A program made the translations under genes and the position numbers. The notes beneath the pieces were generated by a model, which made no database searches, was not told where the DNA came from, and worked only from the letters and a program-made list of their open reading frames with translations. Positions 36,100 through 48,745 of a DNA stretch of 64,000 bases are shown one piece after another. This DNA is from Hyperoodon ampullatus (lineage: Eukaryota > Chordata > Mammalia > Artiodactyla > Ziphiidae). The stretch spans positions 35,868,338-35,932,337 of the forward strand of contig OX457061.1 of the NCBI GenBank assembly GCA_949752795.1, given 5' to 3'. Every line of letters begins with the position of its first letter. Positions within the stretch are counted from its first letter, which is position 1.

Positions 36100-37080
36100 A
36101 GGCAGGTGTAGAGAGTAGAAGGGGGAAAGAAAACTAGAAATGTCTCCTCTCAGCCATTCACTCCTTTCCCAGGCCCCTGACCAAGCAGAGTGATGCGTGG
36201 CAGCAGCATTTAATCCCCAACAAAAGCTAGAGGCTCTTCTCTAAAATATCCATATCTAAATATGGATAGAATCAAGGTTGCTCGTGTGGATACTGGCACC
36301 TCAGAGTAAAATGATCCTTATTTTGGTATTGCCTGCTTGGTCATCACTTTTATTCCCTAAATTAAAGCCTGCCAAGTATACCAAGCCCTCCCATTCAGGG
36401 GAGAGGCCTTTTGGAGGAAAAATCGATAGGAAAAGCTCACATCTGTGGCTGATGTTAATCAACCCAGTCCTCCACAAAAGGGAACTGAGATCCAGACATC
36501 AGCAAATATCTAAGACAAACCACAGGATCAGTGAGAGACCAAGAGGAGCAAATTGCCAAAAAATAATATTGACCCTTGAGGAAAAAGCAATTTTTCACAG
36601 AACTAAGAAAATCTAAGAAAAAAAATATTCTAATTCATTTTCTCCGAAAAGTTTGAGAAGTTACTGAGATAGTGTATCCACAACTACAAGAACAGGTTGC
36701 TATAGAAAAGGAGAGAAAAAACAATGTGTTTTTAAAAAACATTTTAGCTAAAAGAGACAAGTTAACAGAAGATTATGTAGTTGACTGATTTCATTAATGA
36801 TCCCATTTCTTCAGCCCTCACTTTATCCACATCGTTTGCTGCTTAACATCACGGGTAACTTCCCTATTTGTCTCTGGGTTTGTCCAGGTGAATTCTTTTA
36901 ACCAAGGATGTTAGCAAATGACACAGGAAGAATCCAGAAACATGTGTTCCCTTTCTTCCACTTATGCCATTGCCATAGAAATGCCTAAGCTAGGATTCTG
37001 GATGTGTGTGAGAGATGCATGGAGCAGGGCTTCAGCTGGCAGCCTGCCTACTCTTGGTCACACTATCGAGCCCAACAGAC
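36100..37080. other. Intergenic; possible old LTR-type relic near 36870-37080
   Basis: The tract with 'TGCCATTGCCATAGAAATGC' has the flavour of an MLT1/MaLR LTR but is too diverged to assign. The 112-codon frame 36278-36616 has no recognisable domain. Confidence 0.4.
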
Positions 37081-37084
37081 ATCA

Positions 37085-37400
37085 GAAGAGTTGCCCATTC
37101 AAGTATCAGCTAACACTCCCCCTCAGAAAGGCTTTCCCTGACCCCTCCACCTAACGAATCCCTCCTTGGCAATTGTCTCATTACTGTTATACTGACCACA
37201 TAGCACCCATCATTACTAAATGACCTTGTTTCTATCTCTGTGTTCATGTTGACTGTTTGTTCTCTCTACTTGAATGAAAACACCACCCTATCAAGGACCC
37301 TGTCCATCTTCCTCACTAATGTTTCTCTAGCATCTACAACAATGTCTTGCATTTAGCAGGTCATCAGTAAGGATTTCTTAAATAAATGAATTTTAAAATG
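37085..37400 (+). mobile_element. L2 3' end
   Basis: Good match to the LINE-2 tail: 'GAAAGGCTTTCCCTGACCCC', 'TCTCTACTTGAATGAAAACA' and 'GTCTTGCATTTAGCAGGTCA' leading to AAATAAATGAAT. Confidence 0.75.
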
Positions 37401-37602
37401 AATGAATGGGTTGGCAGAAGGAAAAACTAAAAAGAAGATGGGTTATTAGCAGTGATAGTCAGAATATTTACCAACTGATATGGCCCAGATTAGACAAAAT
37501 AGAAAGGTCACCATCCATAGGAGGCCTGGAGGTCACCCTCTTACCAAATGAGTAACACTTTACTTAGTTGATCTAGGGAAGATCCAGAGGATCCCTGAAG
37601 TA

Positions 37603-38443
37603 CAGTATTCCCTGCCCCCCCCCCCCACCACCTCTGCATCCCGTGGTTTCACTTTCCTTGGTTTCAATTACCCCCCAGTCAACCATGGTCTGAAAATATT
37701 AAATGGAAAATTCCAGAAATAAACAATTCATGACTTTTAAATTTTGAGACGTTCCGAGTGATGAAATCACACCGCTCTGCTCTGTCTGCCCAGGACATGA
37801 TTCATCCCTTTGTCCAGCAAATCTCGCCTATTAGCTGTCTTGGTTATCAGATCAACTGTCTTGGCAGAGCTTGTGTTCAAGTAACCCTTATTTTCCTTAA
37901 CAATGGCCCCAAAGCATAAGAGTAATGATGCTGGCAATTCAAATATGCCAAAGAGAAGCTGGAAAGTACTTCCATTAAGTAAAAAGACAAAAGTTCTCAA
38001 CTTGATAAGGAAAGAAAAAAATCGTATGCTGAAGTTGCTAAAATGTACAGTAAGAACAAATCTTCCATCTGCGAAACGGCAGAGAAGAAAAACAAAGTCT
38101 GTGCTCCTTTTGCTGTCGCACCCCAAACTGCAAAAGTTACGGCCACGGTGCATGATAAGTATTTAGTTAAGATGGAAAGGCATTCAATGTGTACAATAGG
38201 ATATTTTGAGAGAGAGAGACCTCATTCACATATCTTTTATTACAGTATATTGTTATAATTGTTCTATTTTATTATTAGTTATTGTTAATCTCTTACTGTG
38301 CCTAATTTACGAATTAAACTTTATTATAGGTGTGTTTGTATAGGAAAAAACATAGCGTATACAGAGTTTGGTACTATCCACTGTTTTAAGCATCCACTGT
38401 GGGTCATGGAACGTATCCCCTTGTGGATAAGGCGGAGCTACTG
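37603..38443 (+). mobile_element. Tigger1-like DNA transposon, internally deleted
   Basis: Starts CAGTATTCCC and ends GAGCTACTG, flanked by TA at 37601-37602 and 38444-38445. Internal text (MAPKHKSNDAGNSNMPKRS from 37903) matches the N-terminal CENP-B-like DNA-binding part of Tigger transposase. The frame then shifts, and the DDE catalytic core is missing at 841 bp against over 2 kb for complete elements. Inactive fossil. Confidence 0.88.
37903..38166 (+). pseudogene. Decayed Tigger transposase N-terminus
   Basis: The 87-codon frame begins like Tigger/CENP-B transposases (basic, helix-turn-helix region with VLNLIRKEK). It loses the family pattern about residue 46, where an indel moves it to the frame of 38043-38258 (recognisable as ...VAPQTAKVTATVHDKYLVKM). 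No catalytic domain. Confidence 0.8.
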
Positions 38444-38449
38444 TACTTC

Positions 38450-40795
38450 AATATCTTAACAACTGGGTTGGTTCCTGGTACATACAGTTTGAAGATGACT
38501 CTGGTGATTAGGAAGGCCGTGAAATGAGACAGTAACAAAGTCCCATAAACTGGACAAATACATCCTGTGACTCATTTTTAAGTGGTCAGTAGTATCATCT
38601 TGGTGCCCCCAGATCTTACATTGCTACTGTTGGAGCTCGTATCAGTGGCTACGTAGAAAGAGGATTGTTAAGCTTGAACATCAAGCTCTCAGGCATTGCT
38701 CTTGCTTTATGGGATTGAAGTCATTTAAGGAAAAGAATGAGATCACTTACACTTCTTCAAAACTGCTTCCCACTTCACCCACTCACATTTCTCTGAAGTC
38801 AGTAAGCCACCACTTCTGCTTGGCAACAAAGAGCTGCCCTCTCTTATTTCCCAACGTCCTCCTTCTTTGCCAAGATAATCTTTCCCAGACAGGGGCATTC
38901 AGGAGGAATAGAAGTCTCCAGAAATGGGAGGGAGGGGGGGAATCCCACAGAAAAGGCCCTGGCAGTGCTTAGTTAAATGAATTCCACATTTGGATAGGAA
39001 CCAGCAGCTGACACACATATGAGAAGCTTAGGAGAGAATGTGTACTGAATAGTTCACCAAAACCAAAAAACAAAAATTTAATTTTTCAGGTCATGGAGAA
39101 GAAGTCTCATTGAAAGAATACATCAATTAATTTTCCATACAAAATATCTGTTAAATGCAAATGGCAAGTTAACTACTAACCAAAATAATCAACATTATAA
39201 AACTTCACTTGCTTGGTTGAAAAAAGAAGAAAGCCTGTGTGAGCCAATTTTTAAAGAGAGGGATGGTTTATTTCTCTAAATGCTCTTTTACTGAACAGAC
39301 AAGGATAACTACTAACAGCCTCCTGGAAAACCTATCAGGAATGAATGAGAAACATTTTTAATGACTTCAAATTGTTATATCCAGTTGCTTTCAGCATGCA
39401 TAAAAATAGATTATTATCACCATATTAAGTACCCTGTCTTGCTTAGAAATATCTTTCCCCATACATGTGAACATTTAAAACATCAGCCCACACAATGATA
39501 CGATGATTAAAACCATAAATAGGTTGGACGTTAACTAATGAACGTTTCCATTTTTAGAAAACCAGCAGCATTATCGGAGAAAGGGATAAAAGAGCTGCAA
39601 GTACAGAGCTTTTAACCCTACCTCCTCCTGCCAAGGGGCTGTTAAATATTTGTAAACAGAAAGCAACCATAGAAGAAAAGCTTTCTGATTAATGGGGGCA
39701 AGTCTTTCAGGAAACATCCAACTTGAAAGATACTCTTTTCCCTGCCAAAAGCCAGAGAAGTCACTAAACCCTCTCCCACCACAACTTCAGGAATTTTTTA
39801 GATGGCTTTTTTTTTTTTTTTTTTTTCCAGAACCATTAACACTATGGAATAGACAGAATTCCAGCATCCCTACATTTCATAGATAGCAAAAAGAACTCAC
39901 AAAGAGCCAGAGTGATGGGAAAAGCTGAAGAAATCATGTAGCCACAGTGGAAATTTCCTTAAAGAGCAAACTTTGGTCTGTTACAAAGTTTGGTCTGTGA
40001 AATCATTTTGTCTTATCTGAAATCAAGCGGTAACTAACATAGTATGTCCTATGTGATATGGTGTTCAGGGAAGACCAGCCTAGTAGTGACTACACCAGGC
40101 TCAGGGTTTAACCAATAACTTAATGATAAGAACTGGTAACTAACAACATGGACATATCATAGATATGCATATGGAGAGAAAGGGGCATGGGGAGTAGGCT
40201 GTGATGACTATGGTTACAAAACAGAAGCGCTATACTTTATTTCATAGTTTGAGATGACTCACTGTTTTATAAAATCTCAGGCTGAGTCACTTCATTATTA
40301 TAAGCCAAGAAAGATGAAATGAGAGACTGAGCTGGCTTGCATCCTTACTATCCTGGGGCAGAGCCTGGCAGCCCCAAACCAGAACCATGCCTGAATGGGT
40401 TCCATTTCCCTTTCAAGTAGACCCCACATCAAAACTGGTACAAAATCTCTGTTCTAACACTTCCCCTAATTACAGAGGGGGCCAGTAATTTATTTTGAGG
40501 ATCAATGTGTAATAGAAAAAAAAAAGTTATAAAAATCACTTATCTCCATGTTGAAGTAGTAGTTTTAGGCACTTTACCTAGTGATAAAATGTCAGATATA
40601 GCTAATTGCTAAGCCAGTTGGAACAACGCTTGCAACCTGGGTCAGACACCTGGGAGAAGATAGACAGAATGGCAACATGTAAATATTGAGTAAAAGCTGA
40701 AGACAGACTGAAGTCAAAAATGAAGAGCTCAGAACACCAAGTGGTCATAGAGGGAAGCCTAAACACCATGGTCAGAGAGGCACATTCAAGATGAA
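38450..40795. other. Intergenic, no gene recognised
   Basis: AT-rich to neutral. A T run lies at 39808-39826 and a short G-rich run at 38928-38940. No repeats I can name and no credible frame. Confidence 0.5.
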
Positions 40796-40812
40796 GGCCA
40801 TAGAGAATACTA

Positions 40813-41283
40813 GTCACCCATAAAAAAGAATGAAATAATGCCATCTGCAGCAACATGGATGGACCTACAAATTATCATACTAAGTGAAGCCAGACAGAAA
40901 AAGACAAATATCATATGATATCACTTATATGTAGAATCTAAAAATAAAATGAAACAAATGAACTTCTTTACAAACCAGAAACATACAGACATAGAAAACA
41001 AATTTATGGTTATCAAAGGTGAAAGGGGGTGGGGAAGGATAAATTAGGAGTTTGGGATTAGCAGATACAAACTACTATATATAAAATAGATAAACAACAA
41101 GGTCCTACTGTATAGCACAGGGAACTATATTCAATATCATGTAATAACCTATAATGGAAAAGAATCTGAAAAAGTATATATGTGTGTGTGTGTAAATATG
41201 TATATATGTAACTGAATCACTTCGCTGTACACCAGAAACTAACACAACATTTTAAATTAACTATACTTCAATTAAAAAAAAAA
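40813..41283 (+). mobile_element. L1 3' end (end of ORF2 plus 3' UTR)
   Basis: From CCCATAAAAAAGAATGAAAT to CAACTATACTTCAATTAAAA plus an A tail. The flank GGCCATAGA appears at 40796 and again at 41302, a probable duplication. Same subfamily as the copies at 20564, 24074 and 29711. Confidence 0.9.
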
Positions 41284-41439
41284 GAAGAAGATTAAAGCTA
41301 TGGCCATAGAATTTGGAGGAGTATATGCTAGGTGCAGAAGCCATGCATAGTATATCTGAGAGCCAAGCTCCATAGAAAGAACAAACATCAATTACAGACA
41401 AGTACAGATAAAAGAGACGGATGCACAGAGTGGGGAGAC

Positions 41440-41645
41440 ATGAGACTCAGGAGCTGAGATCTTAACACGTCTTTAATCCTTGTTCTCATACTGTTTTAAG
41501 GCCCAACTGCAACACTGCCCTTGAATCGCCTGTGAGACTTCTGTATTCTTATAATAAACTCCCTGACCCCTTTTCTTTAAGTCAACTCCAGTTGCTTCCT
41601 GTTACTTGCAACCAAAGAATTTTAATTGACATAGCACATGCTCGT
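41440..41645 (+). mobile_element. LTR-like tail
   Basis: 'TTCTTATAATAAACTCCCTG' followed by 'GCTTCCTGTTACTTGCAACC' has an LTR R/U5 layout with an AATAAA-type signal. Family not settled. Confidence 0.4.
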
Positions 41646-41649
41646 TATA

Positions 41650-42809
41650 AAGATCTTGAAGCATATTGCCAAGTCGCTCTCCAGAAAGTTCATCGGGATT
41701 CATTTACCTGACAACATGGTCTGTTTTTCTCCACTCTCACTAACTCTGGATATTTCCATTCTTTCAAATATTTACAAATTCTCTTTTATATTCGAATGAC
41801 TGGCATTTGCAGAAATAGCTTTTGCATGCCATGGCTTTGCCACAGAAATACAGAAGGAATGGATAGCAGGGAGAGATTCTGGACTCAGGGAACAGGCACT
41901 CCTATTGACATAAATGTGTGTTATCTTCCAATGGGAAAATGATGAGATCATCCGTGGCTAAATATGGGATAGTAAGATCATGCTAAGCAAGGAATCTTGC
42001 AATGAATGGACAGAATGGTGGATGAGTGTGCTCTGTGTTATACAGTCTAAGAGGAATAGAGCATAGTAGACACCTCTTCGGTCTCAAGGATTTCCTTTTC
42101 TTATGATCCCACTGATGTCCAGAGCTGATCCATCAAAAGGATGCCTAATCCACCATACTACTGATATATTAATTATAACTTCACACAAAAAGACAAGATG
42201 AAGTGTAAGAATTAGAAATGAAGGAACACTATCATTTTACTAGCTATAAGACTGACTATTCTGATAGCCTATGAACAACTGAAAATTATGAGAACTTATG
42301 AAAGAGTTCAGAGAAGAAAATAGTGAAAAATAAACATGTGCAAATCAATATATTCTGGATAAAACTGATTAAAACAAACAATACAGATTATGTCACTCTC
42401 CATTACACAAAAAATTTAAATATCTGGGAACTGGCATGAAAATAAATCTGTTAGATCTATATACAGAGTAACAAGCACAAAAAAAGAAACAATTCTCTTT
42501 ATATAAATAAAGACTGCTGAAATAGAGAGACATATGTTTTGAGATGGGACTATTTAGTATTATAAGATGTAGGTTATCTCCTGAAGTCAATTAAAATTCA
42601 AAGATCTATTTAGAACTTGACAAAAATATTCATCTGGAAGAAAAGCCCATGAGGTTTATAAAATGTTGGTTTAATAGGGGGCACTTATCCAAACACATAT
42701 TAAAGATTACCATAAAGCTACAGTAATCAAAGAAAGCTGGTACTGGCAGTAGAATAAACAGAAAAAAATTCAGTTGAAAAAAAAAGAACAGACTCAAAAA
42801 AAACCATGC

Positions 42810-42854
<45 letters not shown>

Positions 42855-43740
42855 ATGCATATGATAAAGGTTAGATTACAAACCAGTGGGAAGAGAATGA
42901 ATTATTAATAAGTTATATTTGAGATAAATACAGTTAGAACCATTATGTATTTGTTACACTCGGTTGCAAAAACCCAGTATCTTCTCTAGCTAGTTTAAGC
43001 AGAAATGGGTTTAATGCATAGTACTAAATGGCTTACAGAATCATTAAGAGGACTGAAAAAAAAAAAAAAAAAAAAAAAAGGCTGCGGGCTGTATTTCCAG
43101 GAATGACTCCTAAAGCCACATGGCAAGTCTAGGCTAGGAGAGTTGGTGCCGAATGGCTAAGTTGCCTCTACTATTGCCAGCTCTGAAACCATATTACCTC
43201 TGCTAGTTTCTATATCAGTAAAATGGATGTCATATACCTTACCTTCCTCCCCACTCAATCACTTGCAAAGTCAAGTCTCACACAAGTACATCCCATTAAC
43301 AAAACCTAAATCACATCGGAAACACTAGCTACTCAGATGTATGGGACTTTTAGCTTTCCCGCATGTGCAGTACAAGAGATGCATTAGAGGAGGAATAGAT
43401 GGTGAGCAGACCAATTCACACAGACCAAAATAACCCTCAGATAATGTACATATAAAGAACCTAGTCAGAGAGTAGAACAAAATACAGATATATTTAAATA
43501 TGCTGTATCTTGTAATGTGATATATAATAGAAATTGGAAAAATCCTAAAGTTATCAGTATGAAATAGCTTAAGTTAACTAAGGTACATGTGTGGACTGTC
43601 ATGCATCTATTAAAAGAATTATTTTTTTCACAGAAATTTTGCTTTACCAATAATAATAATTTCAGAGAAAACTGTAAAGAAATATAAATACTTAAGTGTA
43701 TTTAGGTACCTTCTTAAAAACCTTCAACTATTACTAATCA

Positions 43741-43745
<5 letters not shown>
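41650..43745. other. Intergenic, no gene; old L1-like stretches
   Basis: Apart from 42560-42900, part of 43480-43640 looks like L1 3' sequence. A 22-base A run lies at 43058-43079. Confidence 0.5.
42560..42900 (+). mobile_element. Old L1 ORF2 fragment
   Basis: 'AAAGATTACCATAAAGCTAC' and 'AAGAAAGCTGGTACTGGCAG' are typical of L1 ORF2 3' third. A (TA)n tract at 42815-42851 lies within it. No intact frame. Confidence 0.6.
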
Positions 43746-43746
<1 letters not shown>

Positions 43747-43781
<35 letters not shown>

Positions 43782-43973
43782 GGTACACGGGCATCTCACA
43801 GTTGTGGCCTCTCCCGTCGCGGAGCACAGGCTCCGGACGCGCAGGCTCAGCGGCCATGGCTCACGGGCCCAGCCGGTCAGCGGCATGTGGGATCTTCCCG
43901 GACCGGGGCACGAACCCGTGTGTCCCCTGCATCGGCAGGCAGACTCTCAACCACTGCGCCACCAGGGAAGCCC
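43747..43973 (-). mobile_element. CHR-2-like SINE
   Basis: Long T run left, head right (CACCAGGGAAGCCC). Duplication ACTAATCACAGATT at 43733-43746 and 43974-43987, perfect over 14 bases. Confidence 0.96.
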
Positions 43974-44022
43974 ACTAATCACAGATTAATCACAGATTAT
44001 TATCACTCTGGTTTCCCTTACA

Positions 44023-44384
44023 GTTTTTTTTTTATACATCTTTATTGGAGTATAATTGCTTTACAATATTGTGTTAGTTTCTGCTGTATAACAGAGTCAA
44101 TCAGCTATATGCATACATATATCCCCATATCCCCTCCCTCTTGCGTCTCCCTCCCATCCTCCCTATCTCACCCCACTAGGTGGTCACAAAGCACCGAGCT
44201 GATCTCCCTGTGCTATGCGGCTGCTTCCCACTAGCTATCTATTTTACATTTAGTAGTGTATATATGTCCATGCCACTCTCTCACTTCATCCCAGCTTACC
44301 CTTCCCACTCCCCGTGTCCTCAGATCCATTCTCTCTGTCTGCATCTTTATTCCTGTCCTGCCCCTAGGTTCTTCAGAACCATTT
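44023..44384 (-). mobile_element. L1 3' UTR fragment (minus strand)
   Basis: TTTTTTTATACATCTTTATT then GGAGTATAATTGCTTTACAA: the reverse complement of an L1 3' UTR ending in an A tail. The body includes TCACAAAGCACCGAGCTGAT. Different subfamily from the plus-strand L1 tails. Confidence 0.85.
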
Positions 44385-44844
44385 TGAGGATAATAAATGA
44401 TATGAAAAGATGTTCACAGTGGATCACTGAATTTTAAAATCAGATAAAACAGTGTGAGGAGTATAATCCTATTTTGTGAATTATTCCTGTAAATTGTGTT
44501 ATACTCATTAATAGATATATTACATGTAATATACATATTTAATTTATGCTCTAGGACAACACAAACAGACACACATATTTATCTGGGGAAACAGAATGAG
44601 AGTGAGGAGAAAAAAGGTTATACACCAAAATGATAACACTGACTATCTCAGGACAGTGGGATTGTGGGTTAATTTTCTTTTTTCTTGCTTATAATTTTAA
44701 AATGGATACATAACAACATAGTAACTCCTCTATTATGAAAGAAGGTTGCTTTTTTATAAAGAAAAGGAGAATAAATCAATATAATTTAGAGTAAAGATTT
44801 TAAAAATCCTAAGTAAAATATTAGCTAAGAAATATTTTTAATAA

Positions 44845-45070
44845 AAGTTAACATTTACTGGGAACTTACTATTTGACAGACACTATTCTTAGTGCTTTAA
44901 ATGTATTGATATATTTACTCTTTATAACAACTGAAAAGGTAGATACTATTATTTTACACTGAGGGAAACTAACACAAAAAAAAGGTTAAGCAAGTTGCCT
45001 GAGGTCACACAACTTATAAGTGGTTGAGCTGGGCAAGGCAAACGGGTTATAGAACCCTGCACTCAATTCT
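44845..45070 (-). repeat. MIR SINE
   Basis: 'AACATTTACTGGGAACTTAC', then 'aagcaagttgcctgaggtcacacaactt' and 'AAGTGGTTGAGCTGGGC': the reverse MIR pattern. Confidence 0.8.
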
Positions 45071-45104
45071 AGCATTAAATAGTGTTATCAACATTAACAC
45101 TGTT

Positions 45105-45500
45105 AGCTAACATTTACTGGGCACCAACATACAATTCAATTCAGCTATTTAAGGTGTACTATTCAATTGCTTTTTGTATATTCACAGACTTGTGCATCCT
45201 TCACAATTAACTTTGGAACATTTTCATTACCCCAAAAAGAAAATCCACACCATTTAGTTGTTGCCAGCCACCTCCACCAATCAACCTAAGCAAAATATAT
45301 GTTTGATGCCTAATCTACTGAATCTTGCAACAGCCCTGTATGGTTGGGACTAATACCCACCTCCCCATACAGGTAAGGAAACTGAGGCACGGAGTGGTTA
45401 AGAAACTTGCCTAAGTTTACGCAACCAGCCAGCAGTGGAACTGGGACTTAAATTTAGGCAGTCTGCCTTAAGAACACTTCTCTTAACTATGATGTTATGC
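45105..45500 (-). repeat. MIR SINE split by a foreign fragment
   Basis: Starts TAACATTTACTGGGCACCAA and resumes at about 45310 with 'aatcttgcaacagccctgta...GGTAAGGAAACTGAGGCACG...GGAACTGGGACTTAAATTTA'. The 45130-45295 segment does not belong to MIR. Confidence 0.75.
45130..45295 (+). mobile_element. Short L1M-like segment inside the MIR
   Basis: 'GAACATTTTCATTACCCCAA' followed by 'aaagaaaatccacacc' resembles an old L1 3' region. Short; assignment tentative. Confidence 0.45.
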
Positions 45501-45509
45501 CACCATCAC

Positions 45510-46020
45510 TATATTACATTACAAAAGTTAAAATTTATGAAGAAGTAGGAATTATTCCAATAATATAAGAATGGTTTGACTTGAATAAACCTAGTAATAA
45601 AATATATCAATAATTGCAATTTTAAAAATCATATGCCAAAAAGCATTTGATAAAATTCAATGTCTATTTCTAGGAAAAAAACAAAACAAAAAGATTAAAA
45701 AAAACCCTAAACAAGAATAGAAGAATGCTTATACACCATCTCAAATAGATATAATACCTCATAGTGACACAATGAAGCCATCCATAAGTAATAAAGAACA
45801 AAACACGTCCATTATCATTACCCTAATGAATTTATTCTAGAAGTTTCATCCAATGCAATGTCAGTAAAAAGAAAAAAAATGACGTTTCTCTTGAAAAAGA
45901 AGATGCAAAAAATTATTTCTAGAGAATATATAAATAGAAAAATACTAGAAAATCAACTTCTAAGTCATTTTTGGTAATACAACATTCCAGTAATCTAAGA
46001 AACTGAATAGAAGACTGTGA
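45510..46020 (+). mobile_element. Old L1 ORF2 fragment
   Basis: Text such as 'CATATGCCAAAAAGCATTTG' followed by ATAAAATTCAATG is characteristic of L1 ORF2. Heavily decayed. Confidence 0.6.
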
Positions 46021-46830
46021 AAAATAAAACGAGATAAATGTGCGTGGGATTGGCCCATGGGAGTCAGCTCAGAGCTCCAATCAGTCTTTCAGGCTGTACG
46101 TCCCCGTAAACTGGAAATCATTAAATCCTGCTTCACCTCACAGGAATGCATCCCAGTTAAGATTCTTTACATTCTTTTCCCTTGCCTATTTTGCCTGGAA
46201 AAATACTTGAAACCACAATGTTAGATGTGCTGTTTATTTTTGTGTGTCAGTATTTTAACTGGAAGAGGAGAGGATTTTTCATGGCTCTTTTGGTTACAGT
46301 GATTTGACATTTTATTAGTTACAGGATTTATCACCCACATGGAAAAAGGAAGAACTTTTGCAAACGAAGAGTGGAAAAGCTAAGGGCCAACACTGCATAT
46401 TCCCTTCTTCCCTGACCTACTAGTCAAAACCTCCAGGTGCGTAGGGTAAAAAGAAAGGACCTCTCCTTTGATGTCCGTGTAACTCTGAGGAAATTACAGA
46501 GTGACAACGTCTTGGCACATCTCACAGACTGCTGCTGTCACCAGGGATCCAGGCTGAAGGGAATCCATGGCTTTGCCTATCCTGGAGCCCAAACATATCT
46601 GTTCAACTAGAGGCTATCAGGACTTCCAAGAGCTTTGACCTAACAAAGTTACCAGATATTTTTTTTGATAAACTGTCATTTATGCATCTTTGCTCTCTCT
46701 CCTCCCTCCCACAAAGGCTTCTGTGGGTAAGTTGTCAATATATTAATTTATCTTCAGAAGTAGATCAATAGCTGAGGTGCACAGGATGAAAACTGAATTG
46801 GAGTCCAAACCCTGGTCTGAGTCTCAGATT
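46021..46830. other. Intergenic, no gene or repeat recognised
   Basis: Single-copy-looking sequence, no notable frame. Confidence 0.5.
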
Positions 46831-47860
46831 TTCCATTTAAGTATCGTGGGTAATCTTAGCTGAGCCACTTAACCCCACATTCACCTAAAATTACCCTCAT
46901 CAATGTTACCAATAACCTGCTGGTTTCTAAACCCAATAGATCCTTTTATTTAAAAATCTCACGTAATCTCTCTATGGCTTTAGACTCTGCAGATCACCTT
47001 TCCTCCCTGGGTTTCATCATACCACCTTTCTGGTTTTCTTCCTATCCGTCAGATGATTCTTCTTATTCTTTAGCTCACTCCTTGCATCGAGGATCTGACT
47101 TCAGCACTCAGTTATTTGGGTTAAAAACCCTTTCTCTGGGTAGCCTCATCCAAATCCACAGATTCAAGTCCCAGACCTTTATCCTGAGACTCAGAACTGT
47201 AGACTGGACATCTCCACCAGAACAAACCATGGAGACTTGAACACAACAGGCCCCAGGCTGAACTAAACGTCTACCCCCATGCCTCCTACACTGTCCAAAT
47301 CAGAAAATGATTTCCTCAGGTGAGGATGATCCTGCTGGTCTGTGGATGACCCTCTGAGTAGCAAGGTTTGAGAAGCAAGGCCTCTTTAACTAGATCAAGT
47401 CTTGTAACTTCCACCTTGTTGATACCCTTTTCCTCCTCCTCATCCCCACCTCCACTGCCTTAATTCAAGATCTTATGACATCTCCTTCAATAGTCTCCCT
47501 AACACCTTTCTGGACCAGGCTAATTTTTCCTACATACTTCTGCCATAAGGACCTTTAGCAAAGACAAACCTGAGACTCTTCAATGGCTCTCCATGGCTCT
47601 GTAATTATTTAAGCTCCTTTATTTTGTACACAAGGCCCTTCATGGTCTGCCCTCATCCTATCTCTAGAATTTCATCTGCAATCACCTTCCCACATTCCCT
47701 GCACCTCAATTAATTACTTCTATTTTCCCAAACATCATGCTGGTCCACTATACTTGTCTCCCTTCCTTCTGTTGCAATGTCATTCCAAAACCCTAAGCTT
47801 ACTCTTTTCTCACCCTCCTGGGATCAATTCATTTGCCCCTTTCACAAGAAGTCTTCCCTT
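46830..47860 (+). mobile_element. Long L2 fragment
   Basis: About 1 kb of CT-rich LINE-2 text in order: 'ggtttcatcat...' section, 'CACCAGAACAAACCATGGAG', 'TCAAGTCTTGTAACTTCCAC', 'CTTCAATGGCTCTCCATGGC', 'CACAAGGCCCTTCATGGTCT', 'CACAAGAAGTCTTCCCTTAT'. No surviving frame. Confidence 0.7.
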
Positions 47861-47919
47861 ATCCTCAGTGTGACAGGTTGCATTTGTGCTCACAATGCTT
47901 CACCATTTTCTGCATTTAC

Positions 47920-48260
47920 ATTTTTGCCCTGGCCTCATCATGCGCAAAGTATACAACCCCACACTTTAACTTTGAGGTCAGCTTTGTGCCTTCCTTTGGC
48001 CAATAACACAGAAGCAGAGATGATAACGTGCCGGTTCCATGTCCCTTTAAACAAACTTCTGACATCGCTATGAGAAGAACATGTCTGAGCCTGTCCCAGT
48101 AACAGCAAGAGAAACTCATGGAGCAGAACTTCTCCAGTGAGCTGACCTGAGTCTGGCTTTGATCAGCTGACCCTCAGAGGACCCACAGAATGTGAGATAA
48201 ATGCTCACTGTTACATGGAACTGAGATAATGTGATCGCTTGTTTGGCAGTATGTTCTAGC
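47920..48260 (+). mobile_element. MLT1-like LTR (MaLR/ERVL relic)
   Basis: 'GTGCCTTCCTTTGGCCAATA', 'CTATGAGAAGAACATGTCTG' and 'GACCCACAGAATGTGAGATA' follow the MLT1 LTR order. No internal genes. Confidence 0.6.
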
Positions 48261-48745
48261 AACAGATTAACCAAGAAGCCAATGTGGTTTGTCTCTTCTT
48301 TGTCTTCCCATAGCATCCTTGCATGCTTCTGTCCAGTTTCTCTCCGAGACAAATAAGAAAGCAAAACCAGCCCAGCTGCCAGTATTACCACTAAGCACAT
48401 CACACACTTCAGCCAGAGGAGAAAAAATTCCTCTGTGCATTCTGATTACTTTTTTTTTTTTTTTTTTTAAAGGCAAGAACACCCTGCCTAGCACTGCTCC
48501 TCCAAACACAGGAAGCCTCAAGCCCTTTCCTTTAGGTTAACTCTCTAATCAAAACAATTTTACCCTTGACTTTTACAAGACTGATGCCTACACATGTATG
48601 TAAACCTTTATTTATAGATGACAATCAAGTGAAGAAACATGTTTTTCTGCCATGAAAAAGCTAATTTAACCTCGGTTATTTGGGGAGCCCAGCTCTGTTG
48701 AAGTGTGGAGTAACTCGAAAAACTTCACAAGTAAAAATACTTTTA
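48261..48745. other. Intergenic, no gene recognised
   Basis: T run at 48451-48468; nothing else assignable. Confidence 0.5.

Noticed and set aside
42630..42860. 76-codon minus-strand frame at 42.7 kb
   Set aside because: Starts in translated (TA)n and lies over an old L1 fragment.
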